Assembly (NCBI GenBank): GCA_937959285.1
Contig: CALGAR010000026.1
Span: 1-64,000, forward strand
Direction of reading: 5' to 3'
Length of the DNA stretch: 64,000 nt
DNA from: an uncultured Bryobacterales bacterium
GTDB taxonomy: Bacteria > Acidobacteriota > Terriglobia > Bryobacterales > Bryobacteraceae
Positions 8,230 through 16,867 of this stretch are shown one piece after another. The translations under genes were made by a program, and so were the position numbers. The notes under the pieces were generated by a model. It was not told the DNA's origin and did no database searches. It saw nothing but the letters and a program-made list of their open reading frames with translations. Within the stretch, counting starts at the first letter, position 1; every line of letters starts with the position of its first letter.

Positions 8230-9566
8230 CGTTCCCGCGACAGCCCGAGCGCCCGCATCCTCTTATGCAGGTTTGTCCGCTCCATGCCCAGAGCGCGCGC
8301 AGCGCTTGATACATTCCATTGCGCCGCCTCGAGCGCTCGCAAAAGGTGCTCGCGTTCCGCTCTCAGCCGCGCCTCCTGCACTGTAGATCGCGGCGTTGGA
8401 TCGGGTGGCACACGGATCTCCACAGGAATCGACTCGGGAACAAGCACGTCCCCGGGCGTGAGAATCGCCATGCGCTCGACGACGTTGCGCAGCTCCCGCG
8501 CGTTGCCGGGCCAGGGATAGGCCTCAAAGTATGGAAACACGTCCTTAGCGATCGTCTTGGCTTTGAAGTTATTGCGGGCGCAGAAGTCCGCGAGAAAGTA
8601 TTGGGCCAGGGCGGGGATGTCGGAGGTACGTTCCCGCAGCGCCGGAACTCGGATCGGCACGACGCAAAGCCGGTAGTACAAATCCTCCCGGAACTTCCCC
8701 TGGGCAACGAGCTGGGAGAGATCGCGGTTGGTGGCGGATACGACGCGAACGGACACGCGGATCGGCTGCTCGCCCCCGACACGGTGGAACTCGCCTTCCT
8801 GAAGAACGCGCAGCAGCTTGGCCTGGGAGGCCGAATGCAGATCGCCGACTTCGTCCAGAAAGAGCGTTCCTCCGTCGGCCAGCTCGAACTTGCCTCTACG
8901 CGTGGCCGACGCGCCCGTGAACGAGCCCTTCTCGTGCCCGAACAGCTCACTCTCCAACAGCTCGGTTGGGATGGCGGCGCAGTTCACCTTGACGAAAGGT
9001 CCCGATGCGAAGGGGCTGTTCTCGTGAATGTGGGCAGCAAGCAGCTCCTTGCCGGTGCCGGACTCGCCGGTAAGCAGAATCCGTGCGTCGGAGCGGGCGG
9101 CGAGCGTTGCCTGCTCGACGACGTCCCGAAACACGCGGCTGGTCCCGATCATTTTGGAGCTGCACGCGACCAGCTCTCTCAGCCGTTCGTTCTCTTCCCG
9201 CAGGCTGGATTGCTCGATCGCGTTCTTGATAGCCAGTAACAGGCGGTCCCTTCCGACGGGCTTTTCGAGGAAGTCGTAGGCGCCCGCGCGAGTGGCTTCG
9301 ACTGCGTCGGAGATTGTGGCGTGCCCGGAGATCATGATGACGGGCGTTCGAGGGTCGGCCTGCCGGAGCTCCCGGAGGAGGTCGATGCCGCTCACATCCG
9401 GCAGCCGGACGTCCATCAGGAACGCATCCGCGCGAGCAACTTCCGGATGCCCGCGAAATTCCGTTCCGGTGCGGCACACGGTGACGTGATAGTTCTCTCG
9501 CTCGAGAATCAGCCGCAGCGTCCTGCCAATGTTGTCTTCGTCGTCTACGATTACGATTCGCTTCAT
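8226..9566 (-). CDS. NtrX-like sigma-54-dependent response regulator
   Basis: 446 aa. Domains in order: receiver (residues 1-120, phospho-acceptor in FLMDVRLPD), AAA+ sigma-54 activation domain with Walker A GESGTGKE, the sigma-54-contacting loop GSFTGA (variant of GAFTGA), TLFLDEVGDL, and a C-terminal Fis-type HTH. It is an enhancer-binding activator of sigma-54 holoenzyme. The start overlaps the stop of the upstream kinase (ATGA), so they form one two-component pair. Position opposite the flagellar operon makes flgB a plausible target; that is inference. Confidence 0.93.
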   Translation of the reverse strand: MKRIVIVDDEDNIGRTLRLILERENYHVTVCRTGTEFRGHPEVARADAFLMDVRLPDVSGIDLLRELRQADPRTPVIMISGHATISDAVEATRAGAYDFLEKPVGRDRLLLAIKNAIEQSSLREENERLRELVACSSKMIGTSRVFRDVVEQATLAARSDARILLTGESGTGKELLAAHIHENSPFASGPFVKVNCAAIPTELLESELFGHEKGSFTGASATRRGKFELADGGTLFLDEVGDLHSASQAKLLRVLQEGEFHRVGGEQPIRVSVRVVSATNRDLSQLVAQGKFREDLYYRLCVVPIRVPALRERTSDIPALAQYFLADFCARNNFKAKTIAKDVFPYFEAYPWPGNARELRNVVERMAILTPGDVLVPESIPVEIRVPPDPTPRSTVQEARLRAEREHLLRALEAAQWNVSSAARALGMERTNLHKRMRALGLSRER

Positions 9567-10975
9567 GCCGATACCTGGGCGGCGACCGCCGCTGCACGCG
9601 GGAGCTTCACGCGGAATGCTGCGCCGCTGAGCTCACCCTCGATGAGGACAATGTCGCCTCCGGATAGAAGCGCGCTCTTGCGGGCGATCGAAAGCCCCAA
9701 ACCCATACCGCCTCGCTTGAAGCTGATGGTCGGCTCGAACAGAGATTGCCGCGCGAGAGGACTCAGCCCCGGTCCGGAGTCCTGAATATCGATCACTGTG
9801 CAGGCGCTGTCGAAGCCGGTTCGCACCAGAACCGTGCCGCCGGGGCCCGCGGCCTGGGCTGCATTCTCCAGCAGATTTGTCAGAATCCCGCGCAGCAGGT
9901 CTTCGTCGGCCATAACTCGGGGCCGGTCCGGAGAAAGGCGCAGGTCATAGGTGACACCGGCATGCGCGTGCTTCAGGAGCGCAATGCGTTCCTCGATCAT
10001 CGCATTCAGGTCGAGGGGCTTCGGCTCGACGGGCGGTTCGGCCGCAAACTCCGAGAAGGCGCGCACCCGCCGTTCGAGGCTGTTCACCTCGTCGACGATA
10101 ATTTGCGCGGCCTGCTCGACAAACTCACGATCGTTCTCTCCATGCCGGGCCACCATTTCCTCAACGTTCAGCCGTATCGGCGTCAATGAGTTCTTGACTT
10201 CGTGCGCCATCTTGCGGGCGAGCGTTTGCCAGCTCGCCAGTTGTGTGAGATACACAAGCCGGCTCCGGCTCTCCTGAAGCTGTTCCGCCATATGGTTGAA
10301 TGCTCGAATGGCCGCGCCGATTTCGTCGTCGCGATGATCCGCGACCCGGACGCTGAGATTACCCGCTGCCAGTTCTGACAGGCCTTCTGTTAACCGTTGA
10401 ATCGGGCGGCTGATGCGGGCGGCGCACCAGACAAGGGCTGCCAGCGATACGAGCCACACGCTTGTCGCCAGAAGGATGAATGTGTACGTGAAGCCGCGTC
10501 GAAGATCGCGCGCTCCAGCCGAGGCTACCAGCCGCCGTGCCTGCCGGTACTGGTCAGAAACGGCGGTCAAGCCAATTCGGAAGGTCTTTGTGTACTCCAG
10601 GACGCCGTCCTTCCGCCGTACCAGCCAGTTCAGCCGCTCGCCGCGTTCTCCTGAGAGGTAGAAGCGCTCGGCGCTGCCGCTTTCCCAGAAGTCCTTCACT
10701 GGATCCGGCCAACTGGAGGAAGCAGTCACGGGGTGGATTGCAGGGCGGAGACGTCCGGAGGAGACGTCGGCTCGGAGCGCTTCCTGGTACTGCTGATACA
10801 ATTCCCTGCCGGTCCGTTCGAGCATCCTGGAAAGTCTGTCGAGCTGGGACGTGTTGGCGTAGCTGAGGCTGTGCTCGAGCAGGGAAGTGGTAAGCCACAA
10901 CGTGGCGACAAGCGGAATCAGGGTTGCGGCCAGAAAGACGGCGATGAGTTTGTTGCTCAGCCGGTTCATCTTCAC
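9563..10975 (-). CDS. NtrY-like sensor histidine kinase
   Basis: 470 aa. N-terminal membrane segment (residues about 9-31), a periplasmic stretch, a second membrane segment near 172-195, a HAMP domain (ISRPIQRLTEGLSELAAGNL), then HisKA with the phospho-accepting histidine in MAHEVKNSLTPI and an HATPase domain with N, G1 (DSGPGLS) and G2 (GMGLGLSIA) boxes. It overlaps both neighbours by 4 nt. Together with the regulator and the DUF4390-like gene it reproduces the DUF4390-ntrY-ntrX order known from other bacteria. Confidence 0.92.
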   Translation of the reverse strand: MKMNRLSNKLIAVFLAATLIPLVATLWLTTSLLEHSLSYANTSQLDRLSRMLERTGRELYQQYQEALRADVSSGRLRPAIHPVTASSSWPDPVKDFWESGSAERFYLSGERGERLNWLVRRKDGVLEYTKTFRIGLTAVSDQYRQARRLVASAGARDLRRGFTYTFILLATSVWLVSLAALVWCAARISRPIQRLTEGLSELAAGNLSVRVADHRDDEIGAAIRAFNHMAEQLQESRSRLVYLTQLASWQTLARKMAHEVKNSLTPIRLNVEEMVARHGENDREFVEQAAQIIVDEVNSLERRVRAFSEFAAEPPVEPKPLDLNAMIEERIALLKHAHAGVTYDLRLSPDRPRVMADEDLLRGILTNLLENAAQAAGPGGTVLVRTGFDSACTVIDIQDSGPGLSPLARQSLFEPTISFKRGGMGLGLSIARKSALLSGGDIVLIEGELSGAAFRVKLPRAAAVAAQVSA

Positions 10976-11619
10976 GGTTTCGGGTCCGAATTGCGTCGTA
11001 AGGACGCCAGACGCATCGGGCCGGCCTCGAAGGACCAGCGCATCTGCCGCTCGCGCGTACTCCTGCTGAAAAGTTCTACAAGGCTTGTTAAATCTAGCGG
11101 ATCTCCCTCAGAACTTACCTCCTGCGTGCTTTGCGCCCTTACATCCAGGCGGACCCAGACCGTCGACTCCGGCGGTATGCCAGATGTTGACAGGAGTACG
11201 TGGTCGAAGCACCAGGCTTCCGCCGCGGTCGCCGAAAGATGGGAAACCTTTCTTAAGCCAGAGTGAAGAGGTACTACTGCGAACTTCTCCTCCCAGAGGT
11301 CGTAGCTGATTACGAAGTGGCTCAATCCACGCCGCAGAATATTGCTGCGCGTGTTGCCTGCGAGGGTAAGCTGAAACTGCATGCCCACGGAGTGGCCGTC
11401 CTGCAGCTGGTGCAACACCTTGCCGGTCAGGAAATGAAATGTGGGAGCGGAGATGCGTATCTGCTCGTCCTCCCATCGGACAAGGAGAGGCGTGCCGGCA
11501 AAGACCGCCGATCCGGACACATTCAGGGCGAGAGCAACAAAACCGCGCCTTGAAAGTCCGACGGCCCCCTTCTGGACGTGCAACTCTCCCCCTTCCCGAC
11601 GACTGACAGACGCCATCAC
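10972..11619 (-). CDS. DUF4390-like exported protein
   Basis: 215 aa. The N-terminal stretch SRRGFVALALNVSGSAVFA resembles an export signal. The body has a beta-rich pattern with GKVLHQLQDGHSVGMQFQLTLAG and VISYDLWEEKFAV, matching my memory of DUF4390, a family found directly upstream of NtrY/NtrX. Function is unknown; a role in envelope sensing for the kinase is conceivable from context. It begins 4 nt after the Omp85-like gene and overlaps the kinase gene. Two adjacent ATG codons make the exact start uncertain. Confidence 0.6.
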   Translation of the reverse strand: MMASVSRREGGELHVQKGAVGLSRRGFVALALNVSGSAVFAGTPLLVRWEDEQIRISAPTFHFLTGKVLHQLQDGHSVGMQFQLTLAGNTRSNILRRGLSHFVISYDLWEEKFAVVPLHSGLRKVSHLSATAAEAWCFDHVLLSTSGIPPESTVWVRLDVRAQSTQEVSSEGDPLDLTSLVELFSRSTRERQMRWSFEAGPMRLASLRRNSDPKP

Positions 11620-11623
11620 GGCA

Positions 11624-12859
11624 TCAATAATTCATAGCCATGAGAAATACAGGAGTCATACGGCCGTCCCTCAATGGAAACGCAATGGAAAAGTATAAAG
11701 CACCAGTGTGCACTCCGCAGCCTAATGCCTGCTTGACGTCGCCGTCCTGGCCGCGGTTCCACAGGGCTCCCGCGTCGTAGAAGGCGTGGAACATCCTGTA
11801 CCGGTATTCCGCCGAGGCGTACGCGACGCGGGAGCCGCCTAGCGGCTGTATGTCATACTTATTCCAGCCCCGGAGCGTGCTGCTGTTACCGAGGACGAAG
11901 CGCTCATAAAGCGGCGCTCGTCCGGACAGCGAGCCCGCCAGGGCATTGGCCTGAAAAGCGCTTCGGCCTCGTTTTAACTCGTAGTTGGCGGTTATGGAAT
12001 GGCGCGTGTAGCCATAGTCGCCGCCAAGAGCGGGGTAGGCCGCGTGCAGAGAGTACCCTGCATCCAGGCTTTGACTGGTGTCCGAACCCTCCCACGTCTC
12101 CTGATAGCGCAGAGTATTTACCAGAGCGTTGGAGGATTCGGTCCTCGCGGCCGGAAACTGTGTTTGAAAATACTGAAAGCTTATGCCGGACGTTAACGTT
12201 AACGGCCGGGAAAGGCGGATTGAGACCGAGGGTTGTACGTGGTTTCGCCAGCGATAAATCCCGGACACCTGACTGTTTCCAACGGGAATTTCGCCAAAAG
12301 CGTTGAGCGTGGCAGCAGTCCATTGCTGGTGATAGGACTCGAAATCAACGCGAAGTGATGCCCGGTCATTCGGAAAATTCGTCCGTTCGTATCGTCCGCG
12401 CCACCCGGTTAGATGCTCTACAAATTCATCGTTATCGTTCACAGCGCCTACGCTCATGGTGTTATTTCCGGCGCGGACGGTAAGGTCGATTGCGCCGCTC
12501 CAGCCTTGTTTCGAGTGATATGCAAGCTTAGGTACCGCTAACTCGAAGTCTTTCTTGCGGATAATTTCGAAGACTACCCGCACATGGTAAGGCTGCGTGC
12601 CGCGTGTAATTCGATGAATTACCATCCGTGCGCCCGCTTCCCGCCGAATTCTGCTCGAAATCTCGTTCAGAAGGGCCGGATCGAGCTTCCCGCCGACCAT
12701 GCTTTGGATGTCCTTGCGCAGCATTGAGCTAAGGGCGCCGCTAGGAATCACCTCTACACTCTCGACGGTATACTTCGCGTTAACGTTGGTGCTCACTTCG
12801 CCCCGGCATGCGAAATGTACCGTGAACGCTAACACCAAAAGGGTGACTACGAACCGCAT
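11624..12859 (-). CDS. Omp85/BamA-like outer-membrane barrel protein
   Basis: 411 aa. Signal peptide (MRFVVTLLVLAFTVHFACRG), an N-terminal region that looks like one POTRA-type domain (residues about 30-105), then a beta-barrel. The Omp85 hallmark (L/V)RGW appears in NSSTLRGWNKYD and is followed by SAEYRYRMFHAFYDAGALWNRG, as in BamA/TamA barrels. It is shorter than BamA (normally about five POTRA domains), so it is a minimal family member and not the main assembly factor. First gene of the DUF4390-NtrY-NtrX operon. It has no Shine-Dalgarno sequence. Confidence 0.75.
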   Translation of the reverse strand: MRFVVTLLVLAFTVHFACRGEVSTNVNAKYTVESVEVIPSGALSSMLRKDIQSMVGGKLDPALLNEISSRIRREAGARMVIHRITRGTQPYHVRVVFEIIRKKDFELAVPKLAYHSKQGWSGAIDLTVRAGNNTMSVGAVNDNDEFVEHLTGWRGRYERTNFPNDRASLRVDFESYHQQWTAATLNAFGEIPVGNSQVSGIYRWRNHVQPSVSIRLSRPLTLTSGISFQYFQTQFPAARTESSNALVNTLRYQETWEGSDTSQSLDAGYSLHAAYPALGGDYGYTRHSITANYELKRGRSAFQANALAGSLSGRAPLYERFVLGNSSTLRGWNKYDIQPLGGSRVAYASAEYRYRMFHAFYDAGALWNRGQDGDVKQALGCGVHTGALYFSIAFPLRDGRMTPVFLMAMNY

Positions 12860-12872
12860 ACGCGGCAGCTAT

Positions 12873-12888
12873 AGCATTTCTGATGCCA
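12873..12888 (-). promoter_or_regulatory. Candidate sigma-54 promoter of the Omp85-DUF4390-NtrYX operon
   Basis: Reading the minus strand, TGGCATCAGAAATGCT has GG and GC exactly 10 nt apart and matches TGGCA and TGCW. The predicted start site (about 12862) is only 3 nt before the ATG at 12859. A TATAGC hexamer overlaps the same place and could serve sigma-70 instead, so the assignment is open. Confidence 0.45.
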
Positions 12889-12918
12889 TGTCTAACAAGT
12901 TGACTTATAAAGAGGAGC

Positions 12919-12942
12919 AGTGCGGCAGGAGTGTGCCGCACT
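12919..12942 (-). terminator. Hairpin downstream of the Crp/Fnr gene
   Basis: Perfect 9-bp stem AGTGCGGCA / TGCCGCACT around a 6-nt loop, about 40 nt beyond the stop of the Crp/Fnr gene and before the Omp85 operon. On the minus strand only a short pyrimidine-rich stretch follows, so termination is likely but not certain. Confidence 0.5.
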
Positions 12943-12981
12943 GTCACGAGTGTGAATGAGGCGAAGCAGGGGAGAGAGGAG

Positions 12982-13659
12982 CTACGAGACTGTTGCCGTT
13001 TTGGACTGTCCGTCAAGAGCCGCCCGCAATGCGTCGAGCGAGGAAATCACCACTCGCCGCCGCCCGAGGATGAGCAGCTTGCGACGCGCCAGGACATTCA
13101 GCTTATTCGAGGTGGTTTCGCGTGTTGCTCCAATGATATCTGCGAGATCTTCCTGCGATAGTGGGATCGAATACACGGACCCGTTGGGCTCCTCGGGACC
13201 GCAAAGTTCCGCCAGTTCGAGGAGCGACGTCAGGAGCCTGTATTCCACATCGTGCAGGACGAGCAGCTGAATCTTTCTGTGCAGCTCTCCTTGCCGGCGC
13301 GCTAACACCTGGGCCAGATACCGCCATACTTCAGGACGCTGCTCGCAATATTGCAGAAAAGACCGTTGCGGAATCTGGTGGAAAACTGCATCGGCCAGAA
13401 CCACTGCATGCGAACTCCGTGCACGCTCTAATAGAATGCCGTGGAGTCCAAATAGATGACCAGGGGAAACGATGCTCAGGACAATTTCCTTGTCATCGCG
13501 TCCGGTTACCGAAGCCTTCACTAGCCCCGAGTCGAGAAGGTACACATAATCCGGGCGGTCGCCCTCCGCGTAGATTTTGTAAAAACGCTCGCCCTTTACC
13601 TTGCTGACTCCGTCGAGGCTGATCAGTTCTTGTTGAATAGCTGCAGAGAGGGGGAACAT
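12982..13659 (-). CDS. Crp/Fnr-family transcription regulator
   Basis: 225 aa from the ATG at 13659. The N-terminal cyclic-nucleotide-binding-type beta-roll has YVYLLDSGLVKASVTGRDDKE and VLSIVSPGHLFGLHG. The C-terminal HTH carries LSQEDLADIIGATRETTSNKL, where E and S of the recognition helix match Crp/Fnr but the usual Arg is Asn. Only one cysteine is visible, so no FNR-type Fe-S cluster. The frame is open upstream to a GTG at 13737; I prefer 13659 because AGG precedes it and the upstream residues do not resemble the family. Confidence 0.85.
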   Translation of the reverse strand: MFPLSAAIQQELISLDGVSKVKGERFYKIYAEGDRPDYVYLLDSGLVKASVTGRDDKEIVLSIVSPGHLFGLHGILLERARSSHAVVLADAVFHQIPQRSFLQYCEQRPEVWRYLAQVLARRQGELHRKIQLLVLHDVEYRLLTSLLELAELCGPEEPNGSVYSIPLSQEDLADIIGATRETTSNKLNVLARRKLLILGRRRVVISSLDALRAALDGQSKTATVS

Positions 13660-13663
13660 TTGC

Positions 13664-13677
13664 CTGATCCATGTCAA
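13664..13677 (-). promoter_or_regulatory. FNR-like box overlapping the start of the Crp/Fnr gene
   Basis: TTGACATGGATCAG on the minus strand matches the FNR/DNR consensus TTGAY-N4-RTCAA at 9 of 10 informative positions. It ends 4 nt before the ATG at 13659, inside the presumed leader and covering the ribosome-binding region, a position fitting repression. Confidence 0.45.
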
Positions 13678-13704
13678 GACTGTGTGAGATAGAAAACCTA
13701 ACCG

Positions 13705-13759
13705 AGTATATAGGATTTCTTTCGGGAATGGTGCCACAAATTTTTATTTGTCGCGACAA
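13705..13759 (-). promoter_or_regulatory. Candidate promoter and upstream palindrome of the Crp/Fnr gene
   Basis: A -10-like TATACT lies at 13710-13705 with no recognisable -35 hexamer 17 nt upstream (CACCAT). A perfect 12-bp palindrome TTGTCGCGACAA lies at 13748-13759, about 55 nt upstream of the predicted start. A weak -35 plus a palindrome there suggests an activator-dependent promoter. Confidence 0.35.
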
Positions 13760-13771
13760 CTAATAGGTAAA

Positions 13772-13806
13772 CGCCTATGCCTAAGTTGTAATAGGAAGTA
13801 TAGGCG
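13772..13806 (-). terminator. Interrupted hairpin downstream of tyrA
   Basis: CGCCTAT (13772-13778) pairs with ATAGGCG (13800-13806) and CCTA (13780-13783) with TAGG (13792-13795), leaving an asymmetric internal loop. It follows the tyrA stop by about 40 nt. There is no T-tract, so it could equally be an operator. Confidence 0.35.
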
Positions 13807-13847
13807 ATTCCGGAGTACCTCGCTTGAGAGCGTGGCTTAAGTGCAGT

Positions 13848-14696
13848 TCACTCAGTTCGTTGCTTCCGAATGTCCGCCGCAAAGCTCGCCGCGGAGTCAA
13901 AAGTTTTTGTTAAATCGTGCGACGCGAGGTTTTTTTTCACTTGTTGCAGGTGTTCAATATAAAGGGACAATGCGGAGTCGATGGAGGAACGATTGGTGGC
14001 GAGGATGTCCTTCCATACTTCGTAGGAGCTCAGTGCCAGGCGGGTGCAATCGATCAGCCCGGGGCCGGCGACGGGGAAGTATTTGGGTTCAATTATCTGG
14101 GACAGGGTCGAAGCAAGTGTTGTAGAAAGTAGCTGCGGCAAGTGTGATAAGTAAGCTACAACACGGTCGTGTTCATCCGGCGGGAGAACGCGGAGTGTGG
14201 CTCCAGTCATGCGGATGAGTTCCTGGAGCCGCAGGGCTTGTTCCGTTTCGAGGTCTCGCGGAGACGTCGGCGTAAGGATGTAACTTCGTCCTTGGAAAAG
14301 GGTTGCGTCGGCTGCGCGGACGCCTCGTGTTTCCTTTCCCGCCATCGGATGTCCGCCGAGAAATTGAGCTCGGCGGATCGACTCCGATGCTTTCTGAACG
14401 ATCTGAACTTTTGTGCTGCCTGCGTCCGTAATCAGTGCTGTTGGTCGAACCAGCGGGTCGAGGGCGGGAAGAATCTCTATGATGCGAAGAACGGGTTGGG
14501 CGAGGTAGATCAGATCCGCTCGCCGTACTGCCTGCTCGAATCCCGGCGCTTCATCGATGACGCCGAGATCCAAAGCGTCGCGCTCGGCCTGCGGAGAGCT
14601 GACGCCGAGAATGCGGCCTGGAAAACCAGCCGCGCGAAGTGCCTTGGCGAAGGAGCCTCCGATCAGCCCTACGCCAAGGATCGCGATCGTCTCCAC
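13848..14696 (-). CDS. tyrA: Prephenate dehydrogenase
   Basis: 282 aa. Converts prephenate to 4-hydroxyphenylpyruvate in tyrosine synthesis. NAD-binding GVGLIGGSFAKAL at the N-terminus, the GGHPMAGKETRGV substrate-binding segment and LSHLPQLLSTTL match TyrA. No ACT or fused chorismate mutase domain is present; the mutase is a separate gene in the same operon. It starts 3 nt after aroF and is the last gene of the aromatic operon. Confidence 0.93.
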   Translation of the reverse strand: METIAILGVGLIGGSFAKALRAAGFPGRILGVSSPQAERDALDLGVIDEAPGFEQAVRRADLIYLAQPVLRIIEILPALDPLVRPTALITDAGSTKVQIVQKASESIRRAQFLGGHPMAGKETRGVRAADATLFQGRSYILTPTSPRDLETEQALRLQELIRMTGATLRVLPPDEHDRVVAYLSHLPQLLSTTLASTLSQIIEPKYFPVAGPGLIDCTRLALSSYEVWKDILATNRSSIDSALSLYIEHLQQVKKNLASHDLTKTFDSAASFAADIRKQRTE

Positions 14697-14699
14697 GGG

Positions 14700-15713
14700 C
14701 TATACCGACCGCCCCACTGCGGGCGCAATCATCTTCAGTTGAGTCATCAGTTCCTGGAACTGCTCGGGCTTAAGCGACTGGGCTCCGTCGCTAAGAGCGT
14801 GGTCCGGATCATGGTGAACCTCAACGAGCAAGCCGTCCGCCCCAGCGGCAACAGCGGCGCGGGCCATGGGAAGCACTTTATCGCGGCGTCCGGTGCCATG
14901 TGATGGGTCAGCCACGATCGGCAGGTGAGAGAGCTTCTTGACGACGGGGATCGCGGAGATGTCCATCGTATTTCGTGTGTAGCTTTCGAAGGTCCGGATA
15001 CCGCGCTCGCAGAGGATTACGTCATAATTGCCGCCGCTCAGGATGTACTCTGCAGACAGAAGAAGCTCTTCGATTGTCGCCGAAATTCCGCGCTTCAACA
15101 GAACGGGCTTCCGGATCTTTCCCAGTTCCCGAAGCAGATTGAAGTTCTGCATGTTGCGCGCACCGACCTGGAGAATATCCACGTATTCGAGCATGAGCGG
15201 AATCTGTGTGTGGTCCATTACCTCGCTGATTACCAGCAAGCCGTTGCGGTCGGCCGCTTCGCGCAGCATGCGCAGACCTTCTTCTCCAAGCCCCTGGAAG
15301 CTGTAGGGAGAACTCCTCGGCTTGAATGCTCCGCCGCGGATCACCTTCGCTCCGGCGCGAGAGACGATCTCGGCGGAGCATTCGATCTGGTCGCGGCTTT
15401 CGACGCTGCAGGGGCCTGCCATCACGACTACCTCATCGCCGCCGATGGCGACATCGCCTATCTTCACGACGGTTCCGGCGGGGCGGAAATGGCGGCTAGC
15501 AAGCTTGTAGGGAGAGGCGATGCGATGACACTCCTTGACGCCGTCCATCACCTCAAATTCTGCGGGATCGACGTCTTCGACCGGTCCGACGCCTCCGAGG
15601 ACTGTGTGGATCACGCCTGTGGACCGATGGACCGTGAAGTTCATCGCAACCAGGCGATCGATCACAGCCTGGATCTGCTGCTCGGTCGCTCCTTCTTGCA
15701 TTACGACTAACAT
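14700..15713 (-). CDS. aroF: DAHP synthase (3-deoxy-7-phosphoheptulonate synthase), type I-beta
   Basis: 337 aa. Condenses phosphoenolpyruvate with erythrose 4-phosphate, the first step of the shikimate pathway. The N-terminal ferredoxin-like domain (about residues 1-68, [20 protein letters not shown]) marks the allosteric I-beta subclass. The barrel has [45 protein letters not shown] and [12 protein letters not shown]. Feedback by an aromatic amino acid through the N-terminal domain is usual in the subclass. Confidence 0.94.
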   Translation of the reverse strand: MLVVMQEGATEQQIQAVIDRLVAMNFTVHRSTGVIHTVLGGVGPVEDVDPAEFEVMDGVKECHRIASPYKLASRHFRPAGTVVKIGDVAIGGDEVVVMAGPCSVESRDQIECSAEIVSRAGAKVIRGGAFKPRSSPYSFQGLGEEGLRMLREAADRNGLLVISEVMDHTQIPLMLEYVDILQVGARNMQNFNLLRELGKIRKPVLLKRGISATIEELLLSAEYILSGGNYDVILCERGIRTFESYTRNTMDISAIPVVKKLSHLPIVADPSHGTGRRDKVLPMARAAVAAGADGLLVEVHHDPDHALSDGAQSLKPEQFQELMTQLKMIAPAVGRSV

Positions 15714-15769
15714 AGCTGTCCTGCTTTCCCGGCCAGCGAGCCGGCCTCCCGATGGCGGCTGCTGCGCCG

Positions 15770-16060
15770 CTACCTTCCCATCTGACGACGCTGCACAGTT
15801 CGCATCTCGTCGATGATCCGCTCGAAGACGCGCTTCACGGCGTCGTTGGGCAGAGGGCCCCGATTGTTGCTGAGCACATTGCGAAAGACATCCTCTTCCC
15901 GCTTGGGCTCGTAAATCGGCATCTTCAGCGACTCCTTGATGCGGCCTATTTCCTCCACCACGGCGGTTCGCTGATTCAGGAGTTCGAGAATCCGGAGATC
16001 GACAGCATCAATGCGTTTGCGGCATTCTGCGAGGGCGTCAATTGCCTTTTCCTTTGTCAC
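15770..16060 (-). CDS. aroQ: Chorismate mutase, AroQ type
   Basis: 96 aa all-helical protein converting chorismate to prephenate. Family pattern: [29 protein letters not shown] with the catalytic arginine and lysine positions, then the [10 protein letters not shown] and IDEMRTVQ segments. Free-standing, not fused to DAHP synthase, prephenate dehydratase or dehydrogenase. It lies 9 nt after trpA and 56 nt before aroF. Confidence 0.9.
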   Translation of the reverse strand: MTKEKAIDALAECRKRIDAVDLRILELLNQRTAVVEEIGRIKESLKMPIYEPKREEDVFRNVLSNNRGPLPNDAVKRVFERIIDEMRTVQRRQMGR

Positions 16061-16069
16061 GCGTCCTCC

Positions 16070-16867
16070 CTACAGAGCGTTCCGCAGTTCACGCGCAAAG
16101 GCCTCGAGGCAAGTCTCGAGGCTCGGGCTGTCTGCATTCTGCTCGATGATGCGCACAATGGCACTGCCTACGACGATGGCCTCCACCTTGCCCGAAAGCT
16201 CCGCTGCGTGCTCGGGCCGCGAAATGCCGAAGCCGAGCGCGAGGGGCAGGTTCGTAATCGCGCGCATCGAGTTGATGAGCGGCTGAGCCGAGGAGGAGAC
16301 TTTCTCCCGCTCGCCGGTCACACCTGTTCTTGAAACCATATAGACGAAACCGCTGGAATATTGCGCCACGAGTTTCAAACGCTCCGGTGTGCTGGTCGGA
16401 GCCGCCAGAAACACCGTGTCGAGGCCCTGGGCCCGCGTCATTTCGACGTACCGGCCTGCTTCCTCGACGCTGAGATCGGTCAGCAGGCAGCCGTCGATTC
16501 CCTTGGCGGCTGCGTCCCGGGCAAGCGCCTCAAATCCGTACTTCAACACCGGGTTCAGATAGGTGAACAACACCAGCGGAATCTCGCTTCGGCGGCGAAT
16601 CTCAGCCGCTATTTCGAGCACCGAAGCCAGTGTTGTTCCCGCCTTCAAGGCTCGTTCGACGCCGCGCTGGATGACGGGCCCATCGGCGATGGGGTCGGAG
16701 AAGGGAACGCCCAATTCGATGAGATCAGCCCCGCCCCGTTCGAGCGCGGCAACGAGCGATGGCGTGCGCTCAGGAGCGGGGTCGCCCGCCGTCAGATAGG
16801 CGATCAGGCCTGTGCGGCCTTCGCTGCGCAGGCGCTCAAAAAGCCCGGAGATCCGTGTCGACTTCAT
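16070..16867 (-). CDS. trpA: Tryptophan synthase alpha chain
   Basis: 265 aa TIM barrel cleaving indole-3-glycerol phosphate to indole. Diagnostic [21 protein letters not shown] contains the catalytic glutamate and aspartate; SRTGVTGER and [10 protein letters not shown] also match. The gene overlaps trpB by 32 nt in another frame, longer than most trpB/trpA junctions, suggesting tight coupling of the two subunits. Confidence 0.95.
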   Translation of the reverse strand: MKSTRISGLFERLRSEGRTGLIAYLTAGDPAPERTPSLVAALERGGADLIELGVPFSDPIADGPVIQRGVERALKAGTTLASVLEIAAEIRRRSEIPLVLFTYLNPVLKYGFEALARDAAAKGIDGCLLTDLSVEEAGRYVEMTRAQGLDTVFLAAPTSTPERLKLVAQYSSGFVYMVSRTGVTGEREKVSSSAQPLINSMRAITNLPLALGFGISRPEHAAELSGKVEAIVVGSAIVRIIEQNADSPSLETCLEAFARELRNAL

